From positions 1 to 62,466 of the forward strand of contig NZ_VDFY01000231.1 in the NCBI RefSeq assembly GCF_006228125.1: a stretch of DNA of 62,466 bases. Reading direction: 5' to 3'. Made by a program: the position numbers and the translations under genes. The DNA comes from Micromonospora orduensis. GTDB lineage: Bacteria > Actinomycetota > Actinomycetes > Mycobacteriales > Micromonosporaceae. The notes below the pieces were generated by a model. It was not told where the DNA came from. It made no database searches and saw only the letters and a list, made by a program, of their open reading frames with translations. Of the stretch, positions 8,138 through 15,758 are shown piece by piece; the stretch's first letter is position 1; the number at the start of each line of letters is the position of its first letter.

Positions 8138-8228
8138 TAGCGGCGCAACCTAGATGGCACAACTACTTAGTGAGGTCGACCGGACCCGTCCGGGTGGTCC
8201 GGTGGACCGTCGGGCGGGTCGGGCGAGG

Positions 8229-8948
8229 TCAGCGAGGCGTGACGTCGGAGACGACGACTGTGACGTTGTCCGGAGCGCCGGCGTGGTGGGCCAACTTCAC
8301 CAACTGCTCGCCGCACTGCTGGCGGTCGGCGTACATGCCCAGCGCCGTGGCGATGGCGTCGTCCTCGACGTAGTCGGAGAGCCCGTCGCTGCACAGCAGC
8401 AGCCGGTCGCCGGGGACGACGGTGAGCACACCGACGGCCGGCGGGGTGTCGGCGCCCTGCACGGCCCGGGTCACCAGGGACCGCTGCGGATGGTGCCGGG
8501 CCTGGTCGGGGGAGAGCGTGCCCTGGTCGACGAGCGCCTGCACGAACGTGTCGTCCCGGGTGAGCTGGGTCAGCTCCCCGTCGCGCAGCAGGTAGCAGCG
8601 GGAGTCGCCGACCTGGGCCAGCACCAGCGTCTCCCCGGCGAGCAGCGCCGCGGTGAGCGTCGTGCCCATCCCCTCGCGGGTGGGGTCGACGGTGATGGCG
8701 GCGTGGATGCGCTGATTGGCGGTGCTGACCACGGCACGCAGGGCGTCCGCTGCCCCGTCGGGGTCGGTCGGCGGGGCCAGCTCGTCCAGGATCCGGATCA
8801 CGATCTCGCTCGCCACCTCGCCCGCGGGCAGCCCGCCCATGCCGTCGGCGACGGCGATCAGGCGGTCACCGGCGAGGGCGGAGTCCTCGTTGTTGGTGCG
8901 TACCAGGCCGATGTCGTTGAGGATGACCGAGCGGAGGATCAGCGTCAT
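8229..8948 (-). CDS. PP2C-family serine/threonine protein phosphatase
   Basis: A 239-residue metal-dependent phosphatase of the PstP/Stp type that should dephosphorylate targets of Hanks-type kinases. All PP2C metal-binding motifs are present: RTNNEDS, VADGMGG (about residue 35), GTTLTAAL, VGDSRCYLLRDGEL, LLLCSDGLSDYV and APDNVTVVV. No transmembrane segment follows the catalytic domain, unlike mycobacterial PstP, so it is a soluble enzyme. No kinase gene is adjacent. The ATG at 8948 begins at the conserved region. Confidence 0.92.
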   Translation of the reverse strand: MTLILRSVILNDIGLVRTNNEDSALAGDRLIAVADGMGGLPAGEVASEIVIRILDELAPPTDPDGAADALRAVVSTANQRIHAAITVDPTREGMGTTLTAALLAGETLVLAQVGDSRCYLLRDGELTQLTRDDTFVQALVDQGTLSPDQARHHPQRSLVTRAVQGADTPPAVGVLTVVPGDRLLLCSDGLSDYVEDDAIATALGMYADRQQCGEQLVKLAHHAGAPDNVTVVVSDVTPR

Positions 8949-9028
8949 GGGGACAAGCTTGCCAAGAACACCCCGCGTTCGTCTCTACGGCTCCTGCGTC
9001 GGGTCGAGAAATGATTGCGAATTCGGGC

Positions 9029-9592
9029 TCAGCGGCGCGGATAACGCAGCAGCAGACTGGCCGCGACCTCCTCGTCACCCACCGCCGCGTAGGTGTGCGG
9101 CACGTCGGAGTCCCAGCGCAGGTGACCGCCGGCCGGTGCGGTGAGCGGGGCGTCCGCCGGGCCGGCCCGCAGCACGCCGGCGAAGACGGTGATGTGTTCG
9201 GTGACGCCCGGTTGATGGGCGGGGGAGAGTTGCGTGACGCCGGGCGCGACCCGCATCCGGTACAGCTCGTAGGTCGCGTCGGTGTCGGTGAACACCTCCA
9301 GCAGGGTGGCGGTGACCGCGCTGCCGTGCACGGTGGGCTCGGCCGTCGGTTCGGCCAGCAGGGCGGTGAACGGTACGCCGAGTTGCGCGGTGACCGCCCA
9401 GAGCGTCTCCAGGGTCGGGTTGCGGGTGCCGTTCTCCAGGCCGGAGAGGGTGGCCTTTCCGACACCTGCGAGCCGGGCCAGTGTGGACAGCGAGATCCCC
9501 CGCTCCTCGCGCAGGGCGCGGACCCGGCGTCCGACGACTGCGGGATCCACGTCAAGGCCCGGCCGGCGGGCTGGTGGTGGGTGCTGCGGCAC
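9029..9592 (-). CDS. XRE-family regulator with cupin sensor domain
   Basis: A 187-residue regulator with an N-terminal XRE helix-turn-helix (about residues 18-75: LREERGISLSTLARLAGVGK, TLSGLENGTRNPTLETLWAV) and a C-terminal cupin fold (about 110-187: LYRMRVAPGVTQLSPAHQPG, VTEHITVFAGVLRAG). Proteins of this layout repress nearby transporter or catabolic genes and sense a small ligand through the cupin. It is divergent from benE, and the intervening 54 bp hold a near-perfect palindrome, so it probably regulates both genes. The start is a GTG at 9592. Confidence 0.92.
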   Translation of the reverse strand: MPQHPPPARRPGLDVDPAVVGRRVRALREERGISLSTLARLAGVGKATLSGLENGTRNPTLETLWAVTAQLGVPFTALLAEPTAEPTVHGSAVTATLLEVFTDTDATYELYRMRVAPGVTQLSPAHQPGVTEHITVFAGVLRAGPADAPLTAPAGGHLRWDSDVPHTYAAVGDEEVAASLLLRYPRR

Positions 9593-9615
9593 CCGGCTAT
9601 CGTGCTACACGCTGT

Positions 9616-9633
9616 CGTTCCGTAAACGGAACG
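9616..9633 (+). promoter_or_regulatory. Palindromic operator between XRE-cupin gene and benE
   Basis: The 18-bp sequence CGTTCCGTAAACGGAACG has 8-bp inverted arms separated by AA. It is the only strong dyad in the divergent intergenic region and resembles the TTCCG-n-CGGAA sites recognised by XRE-cupin repressors. It ends 13 bp before the benE start codon, so bound repressor would block transcription or its initiation. Confidence 0.75.
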
Positions 9634-9646
9634 CTGGGAGGGTGGG

Positions 9647-10885
9647 ATGGTGGGACGCGCGCAACCGGTGCTGGCCGGTGTGGTGACCGCGCTTGTCGGC
9701 TTCGCCAGTTCGTTCACCGTCGTGCTGGCCGGCCTCCGGGCCGCCGGCGCGTCGGACGCGCAGGCGGCCTCGGGCCTGCTCGCCCTCTGCGTGGCGTGCG
9801 GGCTCGCCGCCGCCTGGCTGGGCTGGCGGCACCGGATCCCGATGAGCGTGGCCTGGTCGACGCCGGGCGCGGCGCTGCTGGTGGCGACCGGGCCGCCGAC
9901 CGGCGGTTGGCCGGTGGCGGTGGGCGCGTTCCTCGTCTCCGGTCTGCTGATCGTCGCGGCCGGACTGTTCCCGCCGCTCGGCAGGGTGGTGGCCGCCATC
10001 CCGAAGCCGGTGGCCGGCGCGATGCTCGCCGGGGTGCTGCTGCCGCTGTGCACCGCACCGGTCCGCGCGCTCGTCGAGGTGCCCACGGTGGCCGGCCCGG
10101 TGCTGGTCGGCTGGCTGCTGCTGCACCGGTTCGCCCGCCGCTGGGCAGTGCCCGGCGCGCTGCTCGTGGCGGTGGTGGCGATCGCGCTGACCTCGCCGTC
10201 GACCGGACTGGGCGGTGCCGCGCTGATCCCGTCGGTCACCCTGACCACCCCGGCCTGGAACGCGTCCGCGCTGGTCGGACTCGCCCTGCCGCTGTTCCTG
10301 GTCACCATGGCCGCGCAGAACGTGCCCGGCATGGCGGTGCTTGTCGGCTACGGCTACCGGCCGCCGTTCGGGGCGGCGCTGCGGGCCACCGGTCTGGCCA
10401 GCCTGCTCGCCGCCCCGGCCGGCGGGCACGCGGTGAACCTCGCGGCGATCACCGCCGCGCTGGCCGCCGGCCCCGACGCCCACCCGGACCCGGAGCGCCG
10501 ATGGGTCGCCTCGGTCACCGCCGGCGTCGGACTGGCCCTGCTCGGGCTGGGTGCCGGCGTCGCCACCGCGCTTGTCGCCGTCGCCCCGCCGGTCCTCATC
10601 GAGGCGGTCGCCGGCCTGGCCCTGCTGGGCGCGCTCGCCACGGCGCTCGCGGCGGCGGTGACCGACCCGGCGACCCGCGAGGCCGCCGTGGTCACCTTCG
10701 TGGTGACCGCCTCCGGGGTGACGCTGATCGGCGTGGGCGGCGCGTTCTGGGGACTGGTCGCCGGCTGCCTGATGCTGCTGCTCTTCCCCCGCCATTCCGC
10801 CCCCGAGGCTCCTCCGGCTCCGCCCGACACTCCGGAAAGAGCCACACCGGATCAGCGAAGTGGTGCCATCCGGGCGTCGTCCTGA
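9647..10885 (+). CDS. benE: BenE-family benzoate/H+ symporter-like membrane transporter
   Basis: A 412-residue transporter with about twelve hydrophobic helices, matching the BenE family (AGVVTALVGFASSFTVVLAG at the start; MSVAWSTPGAALL, where BenE proteins carry a characteristic tract; FLVTMAAQNVPGMAVLVGYG and GGHAVNLAAITAAL later). BenE proteins import benzoate-like aromatic acids with protons. No benzoate catabolic genes are in the window, so the substrate is inferred from family only. It is divergent from the XRE-cupin regulator and directly downstream of its likely operator. Its 3' end lies 10 bp from a convergent gene. Confidence 0.88.
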   Translation: MVGRAQPVLAGVVTALVGFASSFTVVLAGLRAAGASDAQAASGLLALCVACGLAAAWLGWRHRIPMSVAWSTPGAALLVATGPPTGGWPVAVGAFLVSGLLIVAAGLFPPLGRVVAAIPKPVAGAMLAGVLLPLCTAPVRALVEVPTVAGPVLVGWLLLHRFARRWAVPGALLVAVVAIALTSPSTGLGGAALIPSVTLTTPAWNASALVGLALPLFLVTMAAQNVPGMAVLVGYGYRPPFGAALRATGLASLLAAPAGGHAVNLAAITAALAAGPDAHPDPERRWVASVTAGVGLALLGLGAGVATALVAVAPPVLIEAVAGLALLGALATALAAAVTDPATREAAVVTFVVTASGVTLIGVGGAFWGLVAGCLMLLLFPRHSAPEAPPAPPDTPERATPDQRSGAIRASS

Positions 10886-10895
10886 GGCCGGTGGA

Positions 10896-11267
10896 CTACT
10901 CCTCGGGAGGCAGGTCGGCCACGCCCACGGCGAGACGCACCCGACCGTCGGCCACCGCTCCGATCTGGTCAGCCGGTACGTAGACCGCGCCGGTGCGCGT
11001 CAGCTCGGTGGTGACCTTCAGGTAGCCGGTGTGCAGCAGCCGAGCCGCCAAGTCGGCCGGCACGTCCGGCTCCTCGACAGCCGTCGCCTCGATCAGCTCG
11101 TCCAGGCTGCTGCCCGGGTCGGCGGTCGGCGTCTGCACGGTCACCGCGTTCGGGTCGCCCCGCTGGACGAGGTCCACGGTGCCGACCTCGGTGCCGGCGG
11201 AGTCGATCACCGGCATCCCGGTGGTGATCCGCGAGATGGTCGCCTGCTGCTCGTCCTGCTGGTCCAT
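10896..11267 (-). CDS. Conserved hypothetical protein, PRC-barrel/DUF2171-like
   Basis: A 123-residue soluble protein. The N-terminal part (TTGMPVIDSAGTEVGTVDLV, then QRGDPNAVTV) resembles DUF2171/PRC-barrel-like proteins in which a small beta-barrel packs against a second strand-rich region (GYLKVTTELTRTGAVYVPAD). The acidic, Asp/Glu-rich composition agrees with a cytoplasmic protein. Function is unknown; relatives are often reported among stress-related proteins. The ATG at 11267 is preceded by a purine-rich stretch. Convergent with benE, 10 bp apart, with no obvious terminator. Confidence 0.72.
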   Translation of the reverse strand: MDQQDEQQATISRITTGMPVIDSAGTEVGTVDLVQRGDPNAVTVQTPTADPGSSLDELIEATAVEEPDVPADLAARLLHTGYLKVTTELTRTGAVYVPADQIGAVADGRVRLAVGVADLPPEE

Positions 11268-11385
11268 CCCTCAGCGGTTCCCGGGGTGGCGCGCCACTAA
11301 ACGCCGGGGGTGGGTCGCCGGGGCGGCAGCGATGCGCCGCTCACCCGACCTGCTGGTCAGCCGGCGCGCGATGGCTGGAGAGCGG

Positions 11386-11421
11386 TATGACTCGGTGGCA
11401 TAAATATGCCGCAGAGTCATA
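11386..11421. repeat. 36-bp AT-rich near-perfect palindrome
   Basis: Left arm TATGACTCGGTGGCATA (11386-11402), spacer AA, right arm TATGCCGCAGAGTCATA (11405-11421). Fourteen of 17 arm positions pair; the mismatches are confined to the three central bases of each arm. It lies in a 228-bp intergenic space between two minus-strand genes and is strikingly AT-rich for this genome. It could be a large operator, a dispersed palindromic repeat or a footprint of a mobile element. Its function is not known to me. Confidence 0.7.
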
Positions 11422-11495
11422 ACGGTCGAGGGCGGTACCGCCTCCAGGCGCTGCGCAACGATGGCGAGCGACACGCCGGGATGCCGACGATGCGC

Positions 11496-11747
11496 TCAGC
11501 TGTTCGGGAGAGTCCAGCTGCCCGGCGGGCGGGGAGACAGCTCCCGCCAGGTGTCCGTGCCGTCGAGGAGGGCCCGGACCGTCTCCTCGGCCTCGTCCGC
11601 ACTGCCGTACTCGTAGAAGCGGGAGATGCCCTCGGCGCCGCCGGCCCGCTGCTCGACGTGCCACCGGTCGGCGTCCACCCGCAGGAAGACGTCCCGCCGG
11701 GCCAGCCGCCCCCACTTCCCGTTCCACCAGTGCTTTCGCTGCTCCAT
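11496..11747 (-). CDS. Small conserved hypothetical protein, probably SOS-controlled
   Basis: An 83-residue protein of unknown function. It is rich in Trp and charged residues (KHWWNGKWGRLARRDVFLRV at the start, ISRFYEYGSADEAEETVRAL in the middle), without membrane segments or recognised catalytic motifs. It ends Pro/Ser-rich. Upstream lies a LexA-type box (11760-11775), then a -10-like TAGAGT (11754-11759) exactly 6 nt before the ATG, so a leaderless mRNA is likely. The spacing and box suggest induction after DNA damage. Coding potential is supported by composition and promoter, not by a recognised domain. Confidence 0.68.
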   Translation of the reverse strand: MEQRKHWWNGKWGRLARRDVFLRVDADRWHVEQRAGGAEGISRFYEYGSADEAEETVRALLDGTDTWRELSPRPPGSWTLPNS

Positions 11748-11753
11748 GGCGGG

Positions 11754-11775
11754 ACTCTATCGAACACACGTACGA
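11754..11775 (-). promoter_or_regulatory. LexA (SOS) box and -10 element of the 83-residue gene
   Basis: On the minus strand the box reads TCGTACGTGTGTTCGA (11775-11760), matching the actinobacterial LexA consensus TCGAAC-N4-GTTCGA in either orientation with one mismatch. It abuts a TAGAGT -10 hexamer whose expected start point is the ATG at 11747. LexA bound here would cover the promoter. Confidence 0.72.
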
Positions 11776-11828
11776 GAACGTGCGGCCCCTGCGGGATTCC
11801 CACAGGGGCCGATGTGCATCCGTTCGGG

Positions 11829-12302
11829 TCAGCGCGGCGCCGGCGGCTCGTTCCGCCGACCCAGTACGTCGTCAAGTGCCCCGCGCTGCTGGCCCGGGGT
11901 GGTGTGCCCGGCCGAGACCAGGGCGTCCCGGATCTCGGTGAGCAGCTTGACCTCCTCGCTCGGCGCCGAGGGCGGCGGCTCCTCGCCCCGCTTGCGCCGC
12001 TCCGCCAGCCGGTTCATCGGGAAGACGACCAGGAAGTAGAGCGCCGCCGCAGTGAGCAGGAAGGTGATCACCGCGTTGACAAAGGCGATCCAGTCGAACG
12101 GGATGCCGCGGAACTCGGGCGCCGTGCCGGCCAGGCCCTTGTCGCTGCCCGTGATGAGCAGCACGAAGACGCGGATCAGCGGTTCGAGGAACGATTTGGT
12201 GAGCTGGGTGACCACGCCCGTGAACGCGGCGCCGATGACGACACCGACCGCCAGGTCGACGACGTTCCCGCGCATGATGAAGTCTTTGAAGCCCTTGAGC
12301 AT
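11829..12302 (-). CDS. mscL: Large-conductance mechanosensitive channel MscL
   Basis: A 157-residue channel that opens under membrane tension to release solutes during hypo-osmotic shock. The N-terminal amphipathic helix and first transmembrane helix are typical (MLKGFKDFIMRGNVVDLAVG, then VVIGAAFTGVV). The second helix is FLLTAAALYFLVVFPMNRL. The C-terminal cytoplasmic helix contains EEVKLLTEIRDAL. The ATG at 12302 follows GGGAG by 7 nt; the frame upstream (to 12338) is not conserved. The C-terminal tail is longer than in E. coli, as usual in actinomycetes. Confidence 0.96.
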   Translation of the reverse strand: MLKGFKDFIMRGNVVDLAVGVVIGAAFTGVVTQLTKSFLEPLIRVFVLLITGSDKGLAGTAPEFRGIPFDWIAFVNAVITFLLTAAALYFLVVFPMNRLAERRKRGEEPPPSAPSEEVKLLTEIRDALVSAGHTTPGQQRGALDDVLGRRNEPPAPR

Positions 12303-12341
12303 CCGTACTCCCGAGGTGTCCGGTTTTCCGTCCGGCACAAC

Positions 12342-13034
12342 CTATGCCTCGGGAGCTGGCTCCAGAAACGCGCCGGCTTCGATCGCCGCCCGGCCGGGCT
12401 CGCCGGCCCGGATCGCCTCGACCAGCCGGGCGTGGTCGACGTAACGCTCGGGGGTGAGCGCGTCACCCATCGCCTGGGCGACGGTGCTGCGCAGGGCGGC
12501 GCCGACCGAGGCGTACAGCTCGGCGAGCATCGCGTTGTGCGCGGCGGCGACCACCGCCGTGTGCAGTGCCGCGTCGGCCTCGACGAAGGCGTCGACCCGG
12601 CCCGCGTGCCAGGCGGCCTCGCGGTCGGCGAGCGCGCCGTCGAGCGCCGCCAGGTCCTGGGGTGTACGACGCAGCGCGGCGAGCCGGGCGGCCTCCACCT
12701 CGAAGGCGCGCCGCACCTCGATGACCTCGGTCATCCGGTCGTCGCCGAGCCGGCGGGCCACCACGGGGGCCAGCTCGTCGGTGGACACCACGTACGTGCC
12801 GGAGCCCTGCCGGCACTCCAGCACCCCGGCGTGCACCAGGGCGCGGACGGCCTCGCGGACCGTGTTGCGCCCCACGCCCAGCGCGGCGACGAGCTGCGGC
12901 TCGGTGGGGATGCGCCCACCGACCGGCCACTCACCGCCGAGGATCCGGGCCCGGAGCTGCTCGATGGTCTGCCGGACGCGGTGGCCGCGAGGCGGCACCG
13001 GTGGCGCGGAGGGGGAATCGACCGACGGTGGCAC
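12342..13034 (-). CDS. FadR/GntR-family regulator with FCD domain
   Basis: A 230-residue regulator. The winged helix lies at about residues 20-85 (GGRIPTEPQLVAALGVGRNT, VREAVRALVHAGVLECRQGS) and an FCD ligand domain at about 100-225. The latter carries the Asp/His residues that usually bind a metal and a carboxylate (EADAALHTAVVAAAHN and YVDHARLVEAIRAG). It is divergent from the MFS transporter, which it probably controls in response to an organic acid or similar ligand. The start at 13034 gives a Pro/Ser-rich lead; a shorter N-terminus is possible. Confidence 0.9.
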   Translation of the reverse strand: MPPSVDSPSAPPVPPRGHRVRQTIEQLRARILGGEWPVGGRIPTEPQLVAALGVGRNTVREAVRALVHAGVLECRQGSGTYVVSTDELAPVVARRLGDDRMTEVIEVRRAFEVEAARLAALRRTPQDLAALDGALADREAAWHAGRVDAFVEADAALHTAVVAAAHNAMLAELYASVGAALRSTVAQAMGDALTPERYVDHARLVEAIRAGEPGRAAIEAGAFLEPAPEA

Positions 13035-13084
13035 TGGTTACATCACCGGTCCCAAATTCATCCCATGATTGTAGGTTAGAGGTC
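13035..13084. promoter_or_regulatory. Divergent promoter region of FadR-type regulator and MFS gene
   Basis: Only 50 bp separate the two start codons. It is comparatively AT-rich (CCAAATTCATCCCATGATTG near 13050-13069) and contains GGT-N6-ACC (GGTTACATCACC) close to the regulator start, a weak match to FadR-type operators. No clear -35/-10 pair was assigned. Confidence 0.35.
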
Positions 13085-14362
13085 ATGACTCCGCCACCCA
13101 TCGCCGCTCCGGCCCCTCCCGCTCCCGTCGCCGTCGACACCCGCCCGGCGCGCGACCCGGCGGGGCGTCGGACGCACCCGGCGACCGGTGGGGCGCTCGT
13201 GCTGGTCGGGATGCTGCTGGTCGCGCTCAACCTGCGCGCCGTGGTGACGAGCCTCGGCGCCCTGCTCGACGAGGTCCGCGACGGGCTGGGGCTCTCCGGC
13301 GCCATGGCTGGTCTGGTCACCACCCTGCCCACCATCGCGTTCGCCGGCCTCGGTGCGCTCACCCCGTGGCTGGTCCGCCGGGTGGCGCCGGCCCGGGTGC
13401 TGGTGGTCGCCATGCTCGCCCTCACCGCGGGGCAGGTGCTGCGGGCCACCACCGACTCGGCCTGGATCTTCGTGTTCACCAGCGCGCTGGCGCTGGCCGG
13501 CATCGCGGTCGCCAACATCCTGCTGCCGATGCTCGTCAAGCAGCACTTTCCGCACCGCACCGGGCTGGTCACCGGGGCGTACACGATGGCGTTGACCCTG
13601 GGGACCACGGTGGCCGCGGCCTCCGCCGTGCCGATCGCACACGCCTTCGGCTCCTGGCGGGCCGGGCTGGGCGTCTGGGCCGCGATGGCTGCGGTGGCCG
13701 TACTCCCGTGGGTGCCGCTGGCGCTGCGCGCCCGGGCGCGCGCACGGCGCGCGACCCCGACGGCGGCCGGCACCGCGCCCACCCGGGTCCGGCCGGCGCG
13801 GACCCGCCTGGGCTGGGCCATGGCCCTCTACTTCGGGGCGCAGTCACTCAGCGGGTACGCGATCATGGGTTGGCTGGCCCAGCTGTTCCGCGACGCCGGT
13901 TACCAGCCGGAGGCCGCCGGGCTGCTGCTCGCCGGGGTGACCGCGCTCGGCGTGCCGATCGCGCTGCTGATGCCCACCGTGGCCGGCCGGATGACCAGCC
14001 TGCGGCCGCTGGTGCTCGGGCTGACCACCGCGTCGACGCTGGCCTACCTGGGGCTGGCGCTCGCCCCGCGCGGAGCGGCGCTGCTCTGGGTGGCCCTGCT
14101 GGCGATCGGCCAGGGCGCGTTCCCGATGATCCTGACCGCCATCGGCCTGCGCGCGCGTACCGCCGAGGGGACCGTCGCGCTCTCCGCGTTCGCGCAGAGC
14201 ACCGGGTACGTGATCGCGGCCCTCGGCCCGCTGATGGTCGGCATCCTCTACGAGATCACCGGCGGCTGGACCGCGCCCATCGGATTCCTGCTGGCCGCGC
14301 TCGCCGTGCAGACGGCGGCGGGCATGGCGATCGCCCGTCCCCGCTACGTCGAGGACGAGTGA
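13085..14362 (+). CDS. MFS transporter, CynX/NimT type
   Basis: A 425-residue major-facilitator protein with about twelve hydrophobic helices. The early region (LNLRAVVTSLGALLDEVRDG, LGLSGAMAGLVTTLPTIAFA) is characteristic of the CynX/NimT group, whose members move cyanate, 2-nitroimidazole or similar small molecules. The first 35 residues are Pro/Ala-rich and cytoplasmic. The ATG at 13085 was chosen because upstream codons would overlap the divergent regulator. Control by the adjacent FadR-type regulator is inferred from the divergent layout. Substrate unknown. Confidence 0.88.
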   Translation: MTPPPIAAPAPPAPVAVDTRPARDPAGRRTHPATGGALVLVGMLLVALNLRAVVTSLGALLDEVRDGLGLSGAMAGLVTTLPTIAFAGLGALTPWLVRRVAPARVLVVAMLALTAGQVLRATTDSAWIFVFTSALALAGIAVANILLPMLVKQHFPHRTGLVTGAYTMALTLGTTVAAASAVPIAHAFGSWRAGLGVWAAMAAVAVLPWVPLALRARARARRATPTAAGTAPTRVRPARTRLGWAMALYFGAQSLSGYAIMGWLAQLFRDAGYQPEAAGLLLAGVTALGVPIALLMPTVAGRMTSLRPLVLGLTTASTLAYLGLALAPRGAALLWVALLAIGQGAFPMILTAIGLRARTAEGTVALSAFAQSTGYVIAALGPLMVGILYEITGGWTAPIGFLLAALAVQTAAGMAIARPRYVEDE

Positions 14363-14375
14363 TCAACGACAGCGG

Positions 14376-14732
14376 TCAGGAGGACGCCGGCGACGGTTCG
14401 CCGGCGACGGCCTCATCCACAGTCGGGTAGGTGTGCAGCACCTCGACCAGCCCGCTGACCTCGAGGATGCGCAGCACACCGCGCTGCGGGGCGGCCAGCC
14501 GCACCACACCGCCGGCCTCGTCGCAGCTGTTCTTGGAGCGGACGAAGACCGACAGACCGGTCGAGTCACAGAACGACACGTCCGCCAGGTCGAACACCAG
14601 CCGGTTACGGCCCTTGTCGAGCAGGTCGGTGATCTGGTCCTGCAACTGCGGTGCGGTCGCCATGTCCAGCTCGCCCGCGACCGACACGACGACCACGTCG
14701 CCGCGCTGTTCCGTGTGCACCGTCAGGGACAT
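14376..14732 (-). CDS. STAS-domain anti-sigma factor antagonist (RsbV/SpoIIAA-like)
   Basis: A 118-residue single STAS domain. The conserved phosphorylation site is in FCDSTGLSVFVRSK, where RsbV/SpoIIAA proteins carry the Ser phosphorylated by an anti-sigma kinase. Unphosphorylated protein normally sequesters that kinase and frees a sigma factor. Preceded by AGGAGG about 6 nt before the ATG. It is divergent from the rsbR operon and therefore a plausible client of the phosphatases encoded there. A 14-bp dyad ACGACC-GG-GGTCGT (14769-14782) lies upstream. The cognate sigma factor is not in the window. Confidence 0.93.
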   Translation of the reverse strand: MSLTVHTEQRGDVVVVSVAGELDMATAPQLQDQITDLLDKGRNRLVFDLADVSFCDSTGLSVFVRSKNSCDEAGGVVRLAAPQRGVLRILEVSGLVEVLHTYPTVDEAVAGEPSPASS

Positions 14733-14897
14733 TTGGCAGACCTCCTGTTATCGGGGGAACGGTATCCCACGACCGGGGTCGTACGCAGAACGGGAGCCGC
14801 CATCGGTGGCCCTCGTCATTTCCGTTGCCACGGGGCAAGTAGTTCGCCAGTTCCCGGTGATAGAGTCCGGCCGGTCCAGGTCGAGGGGGGTTTCGCA

Positions 14898-15758
14898 ATG
14901 GCGTTGAACGCCGAGGAAAGTGGTCGGCTAGCCGCACTGCTCGGCGGGCACGCCGAACAGGTCACGGCTCGGTGGACCGAGATCGTCACCGGTTCGTTGC
15001 GTGGCCGGCTCAGCCAGGCCGAGTTGCGCCGGCAGGTCCAGGACCTGCACAGCGCCATCGCCACCACCGCCGGGCAGGGCGTCGTCGACCTGTCCGCCGA
15101 AAGCTCCGGCGAGCTGCGCGCCGCGCTCACCGAACTGTCCCGCGGTCGGGCCCGGCAGGGCTTCTCCGCCAGCGAGACCACGATCAGCATCTTCGCGCTC
15201 AAGGACGTGCTCGCCGAGCTGGTGCAGAAGGACGGCGGCACCAACGCGCTGCACGACTACATCGCCTTCTCCAAGCTGGTCGACGAGCTGGGCCTGTTCA
15301 CCTTCGAGAGCTTCGTCCGCACCCGCGAGAGCCTGATCGCCGACCAGGCCGAGCAGCTGCTCGAACTCTCCACGCCGGTGGTCAAGCTCTGGGAGGGCGT
15401 GGTCGCCGTCCCGCTGGTCGGCACCCTGGACTCGGCACGCGCCCAGGTGGTCATGGAGCGGCTGCTGCAGACCCTGGTCGACACCGGCTCGCCGTACGCG
15501 ATCATCGACATCACCGGCGTACCGGCGGTCGACACCCAGGTCGCCCAGCACATCCTGAAGACCGTGGTGGCCGCCCGGCTGATGGGCGCGGACTGCATCA
15601 TCTCCGGCATCCGGCCGCAGATCGCCCAGACCATCGTCGCGCTCGGCATCGAGTTCGGCGACATCGCCACCAAGGCGAGCCTCGCCGACGCGCTGCGTCA
15701 CGTGCTGCGGCTCACCGGGGTGGAGACCGCCCGCCGCCAGCCACGCCGGGACGTCTGA
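14898..15758 (+). CDS. rsbR: Stressosome scaffold RsbR-like protein
   Basis: A 286-residue protein with an N-terminal helical sensor domain (about 1-160, RsbRD_N-like, with RWTEIVTGSLRGRLSQAELR) and a C-terminal STAS domain (about 165-280). The STAS part contains IIDITGVPAVDTQVAQHILK and SGIRPQIAQTIVALGIEFGD, hallmarks of RsbR; Thr residues in VDT and IAQT are near the known phosphorylation sites of RsbR paralogues. RsbR and RsbS form the stressosome shell that holds RsbT until stress. The ATG at 14898 follows GAGGGGGG. The upstream open frame is not conserved. Its stop overlaps the rsbS start (TGATG). Confidence 0.92.
   Translation: MALNAEESGRLAALLGGHAEQVTARWTEIVTGSLRGRLSQAELRRQVQDLHSAIATTAGQGVVDLSAESSGELRAALTELSRGRARQGFSASETTISIFALKDVLAELVQKDGGTNALHDYIAFSKLVDELGLFTFESFVRTRESLIADQAEQLLELSTPVVKLWEGVVAVPLVGTLDSARAQVVMERLLQTLVDTGSPYAIIDITGVPAVDTQVAQHILKTVVAARLMGADCIISGIRPQIAQTIVALGIEFGDIATKASLADALRHVLRLTGVETARRQPRRDV

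Noticed and set aside
11271..11474. A 67-codon minus-strand frame covering the 36-bp palindrome
   Set aside because: The predicted protein is only the translation of the palindrome and flanks; no RBS or family resemblance.
14740..14790. Possible sigma-B-type promoter (GTTC... GGGATA) upstream of the STAS gene
   Set aside because: The spacing between the two elements is about 20 bp, too long for the usual consensus, so I do not list it as a promoter.
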